Shown one piece after another: positions 5,371 to 7,675 of a stretch of DNA of 7,675 nucleotides (its first letter is position 1; each line of letters opens with the position of its first letter). Source of the stretch: an uncultured cyanobacterium. Its GTDB lineage: Bacteria; Cyanobacteriota; Cyanobacteriia; PCC-6307; Cyanobiaceae. A program made the position numbers and the translations under genes. Where the stretch lies: NCBI GenBank assembly GCA_903862155.1, contig CAIOXF010000037.1:1-7675 (forward strand). Direction: 5' to 3'. The notes under the pieces are model-generated. The model did no database searches and had not been told where the DNA came from. It saw nothing but the letters and a program-made list of their open reading frames with translations.

Positions 5371-5678
5371 TCACGCCAGTCGGGGCCCAGCCTGGCTTCG
5401 ATGAATCCGCGGATCAATTGGCGCACCACCTGGGAAGGGGTGAGGTCTTCCCGGCGACAGATCGCCTCCAGTGCGGCCTTCTTCTTGGGGTCGATCAGCA
5501 CGCTCAGGCGGGCGGTTCGCTCCTCCACTGGCGGGTGGCCCGACTCGCTGGGAGCAGACACCGACGCAGAAGTGACTGGCGAGCGGGACACGGCCGTGTG
5601 GGGCGGAGCGGGCTTGTTCGGCGCTGGTTTTGATCCTACGGGGTGTTCAACGAATAATATTGAGATTCGACGGACCAT
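5337..5678 (-). CDS. Ribbon-helix-helix (CopG/Arc-type) DNA-binding protein
   Basis: Starting from ATG 5678 this encodes 113 aa. Residues 1-50 are a Pro/Ala/Ser-rich, probably disordered arm. Residues 54-98 give a ribbon-helix-helix pattern: a short strand RTARLSVLI, the helix DPKKKAALEAICRRE, a turn, and a second helix starting LTPSQVVRQLIRGFIEARL. Such proteins dimerise through the strand and bind operator DNA with it. The target is unknown; self-regulation and control of its divergent neighbour at 5721 are plausible. The start is uncertain: a GTG at 5591 would give an 84-aa protein and would fit a -10-like TATTAT at 5659-5654. Neither start has a good Shine-Dalgarno sequence. There is no toxin-like partner next to it, so an antitoxin role is not supported. 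Confidence 0.72.
   Translation of the reverse strand: MVRRISILFVEHPVGSKPAPNKPAPPHTAVSRSPVTSASVSAPSESGHPPVEERTARLSVLIDPKKKAALEAICRREDLTPSQVVRQLIRGFIEARLGPDWRDQVLGSESDAS
5653..5661. promoter_or_regulatory. AT-rich symmetric -10-like element between divergent genes
   Basis: AATAATATT in otherwise GC-rich DNA gives a -10-like TAATAT on the plus strand (5655-5660) and TATTAT on the minus strand. The plus copy lies about 60 bp before the 91-aa gene, with a weak TTGATC (5630-5635) 19 bp upstream. No good -35 is seen for the minus direction. It is a candidate divergent promoter only. Confidence 0.3.
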
Positions 5679-5720
5679 CCATGCTTGCGGGCACGGATGA
5701 TCCAATCCTGTGGAGGTCTG

Positions 5721-5996
5721 ATGGCGGACGAGCGCACCGGTTTTCGCTACGACGTCGGAGACGCCGTGGTGAAGGTGAATCGGCAGGGCCGCTCGCGCCG
5801 CGGTTGGATCATGGCGCGCGTGGAGCAGAAGAATTCGCGGGGCACCCGCATGCCGGCCTACGTGATCCGCTGGCGCGACAGTGAGCGCCCGGAACGGGTG
5901 CTCCAGCACATGCTGATCAACGATCCCGAGCCCACACCTCCGGACGATCCCGCGATCCTCACCGTGCCGATTCCCGACAAGCTGCTGGCCGGCTGA
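5721..5996 (+). CDS. Small Arg-rich hypothetical protein, SH3-like-barrel candidate
   Basis: This 91-aa product starts at ATG 5721, chosen because GGAGG (5712-5716) lies just before it; an upstream in-frame TTG at 5685 has no such signal. The first 60 residues (FRYDVGDAVVKV, RRGWIMARVEQ, PAYVIRWRDSE, VLQHMLI) look like strands of a small beta-barrel with many Arg and Lys. Such composition is common in RNA- or protein-binding SH3/Tudor-like domains. The C-terminal part is Pro/Asp-rich (DPEPTPPDDPA). It resembles the 69-aa product at 5161-5370 in the order GDAV, GWI, IR. It diverges from the ribbon-helix-helix gene and ends 8 bp before the convergent 78-aa secreted protein gene. I do not recognise a named family. 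Confidence 0.75.
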   Translation: MADERTGFRYDVGDAVVKVNRQGRSRRGWIMARVEQKNSRGTRMPAYVIRWRDSERPERVLQHMLINDPEPTPPDDPAILTVPIPDKLLAG

Positions 5997-6004
5997 TCCG
6001 GGGC

Positions 6005-6241
6005 TCAGGGTCTGTTGCAGGCCTGGGAGTTCATGAACAGGATGCCCAGCACGGTGCATTGCAGGGTCGAGAAGCCGTCGAGCGCCTGTTCCACATCGGC
6101 GGCGAAACCGGTGTCTGCTTGCTGCGCCGGTTTCACGGTGGCATCACCACCGCCCACCGGAGGAGGCAGGGCTTCGGCTCTAGCCCGGAGCGGTGCTCCC
6201 AGTGCCAAGACCGCCAGCAGTGCAACGCCTGATCGCTTCAT
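6005..6241 (-). CDS. Small secreted protein with two cysteines, function unknown
   Basis: This is a 78-aa protein from ATG 6241. Residues 1-22 are a textbook signal peptide (MKRSG, hydrophobic core LLAVLALG, ending RARA before EALPPP). The mature part of about 56 aa has a Pro/Gly-rich spacer and then a C-terminal half with two cysteines (QCTVLGILFM and QACNRP) that could pair. The frame is open further upstream, but that extension would put the signal peptide inside the protein. It is exported to periplasm or lumen by inference. I know no family. It diverges from the high-light-inducible gene over about 110 bp. Confidence 0.6.
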   Translation of the reverse strand: MKRSGVALLAVLALGAPLRARAEALPPPVGGGDATVKPAQQADTGFAADVEQALDGFSTLQCTVLGILFMNSQACNRP

Positions 6242-6350
6242 GGCCCCGTAGCGCAGTCCATCTCTGTTGTAGGGATGGGCGGTGGCGCGGAAATGAGTAC
6301 AACCACCTGGCTCGTGCCGCCATAGGCTCGCCCCAACCCACAGCACTGCC

Positions 6351-6566
6351 GTGACGGACAAGCCTTTCCAGTACGAGCCCGTGGAGCGCTTCGGCGAAGG
6401 TCTCACCACGGCCCGGCCCTGGAATCAATCGGCCCTTGTGCGTGTGGAGCGATTGAACGGGCGAGTGGCCATGCTCGGCTTTGCAGCGGCCCTCATCGGG
6501 GAGCTGATCACGGGCCACGGACCGGCCGGCCAGGTCCTGGCCCTGCTGCGCTGGTATCTCAGCTAG
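6351..6566 (+). CDS. hli: High-light-inducible protein (single-helix chlorophyll-binding protein)
   Basis: This 71-aa protein has one membrane helix (about residues 36-57) carrying the chlorophyll-binding motif ExxNGRxAMxGF. It is seen as E33, N36, R38, A40, M41, G43 and F44 in ERLNGRVAMLGFAAALIGE. HLIPs are one-helix relatives of plant LHC proteins that act as dimers in the thylakoid. They bind chlorophyll and carotenoid and quench or protect during photosystem assembly and high light. The N-terminal 30 residues are a soluble extension (QYEPVERFGEGLTTARPWNQ) as in longer HLIPs. The GTG start at 6351 is the only one that fits; no Shine-Dalgarno sequence is evident. I saw no clear RpaB-type HLR1 repeat in the 110 bp upstream, so light control cannot be supported from sequence. 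A 129-aa unknown follows 56 bp downstream. Confidence 0.95.
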   Translation: MTDKPFQYEPVERFGEGLTTARPWNQSALVRVERLNGRVAMLGFAAALIGELITGHGPAGQVLALLRWYLS

Positions 6567-6622
6567 GGCTGGCCAATGGTGGGCCCTGGGGAGCATGGTG
6601 AGCAGGCCTTGCTCCACCTCCC

Positions 6623-7012
6623 ATGGCCGACGCGCCCTACCTGATTGCGCTTGCGCTGTTGGAGCAAAACGGCGAGCGGGCGATGCCCCTGCAGGGCAAA
6701 TCCCTGAGGGAGCCAATTCCCGCCGGCGCTGATCCCGGTGAAGTGGGGCAGCAGCAGGCCTTGGAGCTGTTGGTGCGGGTGTGGCAGCGCAGCGACACCG
6801 GTGCCCTGGCACGGGCAGCGGCCGACCGGAGCCTTCTGCTGGCTGAAATCCCGATCGAGGCCCTGATGGATCAATTGCCGGCCTGGAAGGCCCAATGGAT
6901 CCGCAGCGGCGACACCGCCGCATTCGTAGCCCAGGTCAAGGGATTGGGTGGGGGCATCTGGAGCCTGAATCTGGAAGCTCGCGGCCCCCTGGGCTTCAAA
7001 CCCTTGGTCTGA
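6623..7012 (+). CDS. Hypothetical protein, possibly co-transcribed with hli
   Basis: This 129-aa protein starts at ATG 6623. It has no signal peptide and no membrane segment. It appears largely helical: residues 1-20 (ADAPYLIALALLEQNGERA), 40-70 (a long amphipathic helix QQALELLVRVWQRS) and 70-100 (SLLLAEIPIEALMDQLPAW). It ends with a short Gly-rich beta-like segment (KGLGGGIWSLNLEARG). The normal amino-acid balance, unlike the antisense frames, supports it as real. I do not recognise a family. It starts 56 bp after hli on the same strand. The gap holds an imperfect hairpin (GGAGCA at 6590-6595 with TGCTCC at 6610-6615) but no T-run, so readthrough from hli is possible. Confidence 0.7.
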   Translation: MADAPYLIALALLEQNGERAMPLQGKSLREPIPAGADPGEVGQQQALELLVRVWQRSDTGALARAAADRSLLLAEIPIEALMDQLPAWKAQWIRSGDTAAFVAQVKGLGGGIWSLNLEARGPLGFKPLV

Positions 7013-7189
7013 GTCGTTAGGAACAGCTGAATCACATCCCACACAGATTCACTTGCCGCGCTGGGGTTCGGCTCTTCGGCAGCAGCAACACTGGGCTCAA
7101 GGTCATGCATGTGGTGCCTACCAACTTCAGCAACGCCACGGGAAACGGCTGACCAAACCACACCCATGTGGCAGTGCATGAGGCCCTGC
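7013..7189. other. Intergenic stretch between convergent genes, no gene seen
   Basis: There are 177 bp between two convergent genes. I find no convincing small gene, tRNA or GC hairpin with a T-run. A weak inverted repeat TGAATC/GATTCA (7028-7033 with 7046-7051) has a 12-base loop. How either flanking transcript ends is not visible. Confidence 0.5.
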
Positions 7190-7675
7190 TTATTCCCCGA
7201 GCGCTTGAGCGACCGCCCGTTGGAACACGTCCTCTTCCGGCGTCACACCGGTCCAGAGCTGGAACAGCTGCATCGCCAGTTGCACCAGCATCTCCACCCC
7301 ATCGACCACCCCGCACCCGTGGTCTCGCGCGGCGGCAAGAAACGGCGTGAGCCGTGGGTTGGTGATCACATCCACGGCGGTGCAGCCCGGATCCACCGTG
7401 GACCACTGCACTGGTACCGGCTCCAGCTCTGGCGCACAGCCCAGGTGGGTCGCATTCATCAGCAGCGTGGTGCCTACCGGAACCGCCACCTCCCCCTCCC
7501 AGGGCTGCCAGACAGCCGGCACCCCACTGGCGCGCGTCACAGTGGCAGCCACCTCCTCTCCCTGCTCGCGACGCCTGGTCACCAAGGTGAGATGGCTGGC
7601 CCCGGCCCAGGCCAGCTCCACCGCCATCGCGCGGCCGGCGCCACCAGCCCCGAGCATCACCACCCGCTGGCCGGC
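7190..7675 (-). CDS. Shikimate/quinate dehydrogenase family protein (AroE-like), C-terminal part
   Basis: The frame is open from the right edge of the window (the N-terminal half is missing) and ends at 7190. The visible 161 residues include the glycine-rich nucleotide loop MLGAGGAGRAM and a basic segment TRRREQ after the second strand, typical of NADP preference. The family C-terminal motif DGVEMLVQLAMQLFQLWTG carries the Gln that contacts substrate. AroE reduces 3-dehydroshikimate to shikimate in the chorismate pathway. Two motifs are unusual: NATHLG replaces NATPxG/NATSxG, and DVITNPRLT lacks the Tyr of the usual YxPxxT motif. It may therefore be a paralogue with another substrate rather than the housekeeping AroE. 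The catalytic Lys/Asp pair lies outside the window and cannot be checked. Confidence 0.85.
   Translation of the reverse strand, partial: AGQRVVMLGAGGAGRAMAVELAWAGASHLTLVTRRREQGEEVAATVTRASGVPAVWQPWEGEVAVPVGTTLLMNATHLGCAPELEPVPVQWSTVDPGCTAVDVITNPRLTPFLAAARDHGCGVVDGVEMLVQLAMQLFQLWTGVTPEEDVFQRAVAQALGE

Noticed and set aside
5337..5996. Toxin-antitoxin module built on the ribbon-helix-helix protein
   Set aside because: The neighbours do not look like RelE/ParE, PIN or other toxins, and the divergent arrangement does not fit the usual same-strand operon.
6242..6350. HLR1 (RpaB-binding) repeats in front of the high-light-inducible gene
   Set aside because: I looked for paired TTACA-like repeats and found no convincing match on either strand.
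6871..7179. Minus-strand frame (102 aa) filling part of the 7013-7189 gap
   Set aside because: It overlaps the better-looking 129-aa plus-strand gene for about 140 bp, has low-complexity Pro/Arg content in the overlap and no start signal.

Overview
The window looks like chromosomal DNA of a GC-rich picocyanobacterium of the Synechococcus/Cyanobium group. The evidence is a chlorophyll-binding high-light-inducible protein, a thylakoid-lumen type pentapeptide-repeat protein, a cyanobacterial-type uracil phosphoribosyltransferase start, and several small proteins whose style I recognise as picocyanobacterial. There is also one HIP1 octamer (GCGATCGC). The species assignment is inference from content. 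I see no mobile element, CRISPR array, tRNA, rRNA or prophage gene.

Layout. Positions 1-207 (minus) hold the start of upp, diverging from an exported pentapeptide-repeat protein (238-774, plus). A well-formed cobalamin riboswitch follows (about 798-940). It leads directly into a HupE/UreJ-type membrane protein (943-1578) and a CobW-type metallochaperone GTPase (1596-2657). These three form a cobalt/B12 unit in which cobalamin is expected to repress cobalt uptake and handling. A small secreted four-cysteine protein (2661-2978, minus) converges on cobW with only 3 bp between stop codons. purS and purQ (3071-4005, plus) encode two of the three subunits of FGAM synthase; purL is not in the window. 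A hairpin with a U-tract that only makes sense on the minus strand (4014-4038) ends the transcript of a typical 2-Cys peroxiredoxin (4062-4652, minus). The leader region of that gene carries a dense, back-to-back set of inverted repeats.

Positions 4841-6241 form a block of small uncharacterised genes: a 99-aa conserved protein, a 69-aa basic-fold candidate, a ribbon-helix-helix DNA-binding protein on the minus strand, a 91-aa Arg-rich protein resembling the 69-aa one in layout, and a 78-aa secreted protein on the minus strand. A high-light-inducible protein (6351-6566) and a 129-aa unknown (6623-7012) follow on the plus strand. After about 180 bp in which I see no gene, the C-terminal part of a shikimate-dehydrogenase-family protein (7190-7675, minus) runs off the window. 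Its substrate-site motifs are not the canonical AroE ones.

Most of the window is housekeeping. The parts that merit attention are the B12 unit with its ribosome-binding site in a hairpin loop, the structured peroxiredoxin leader, the small-protein block around the ribbon-helix-helix gene, and the atypical AroE relative.
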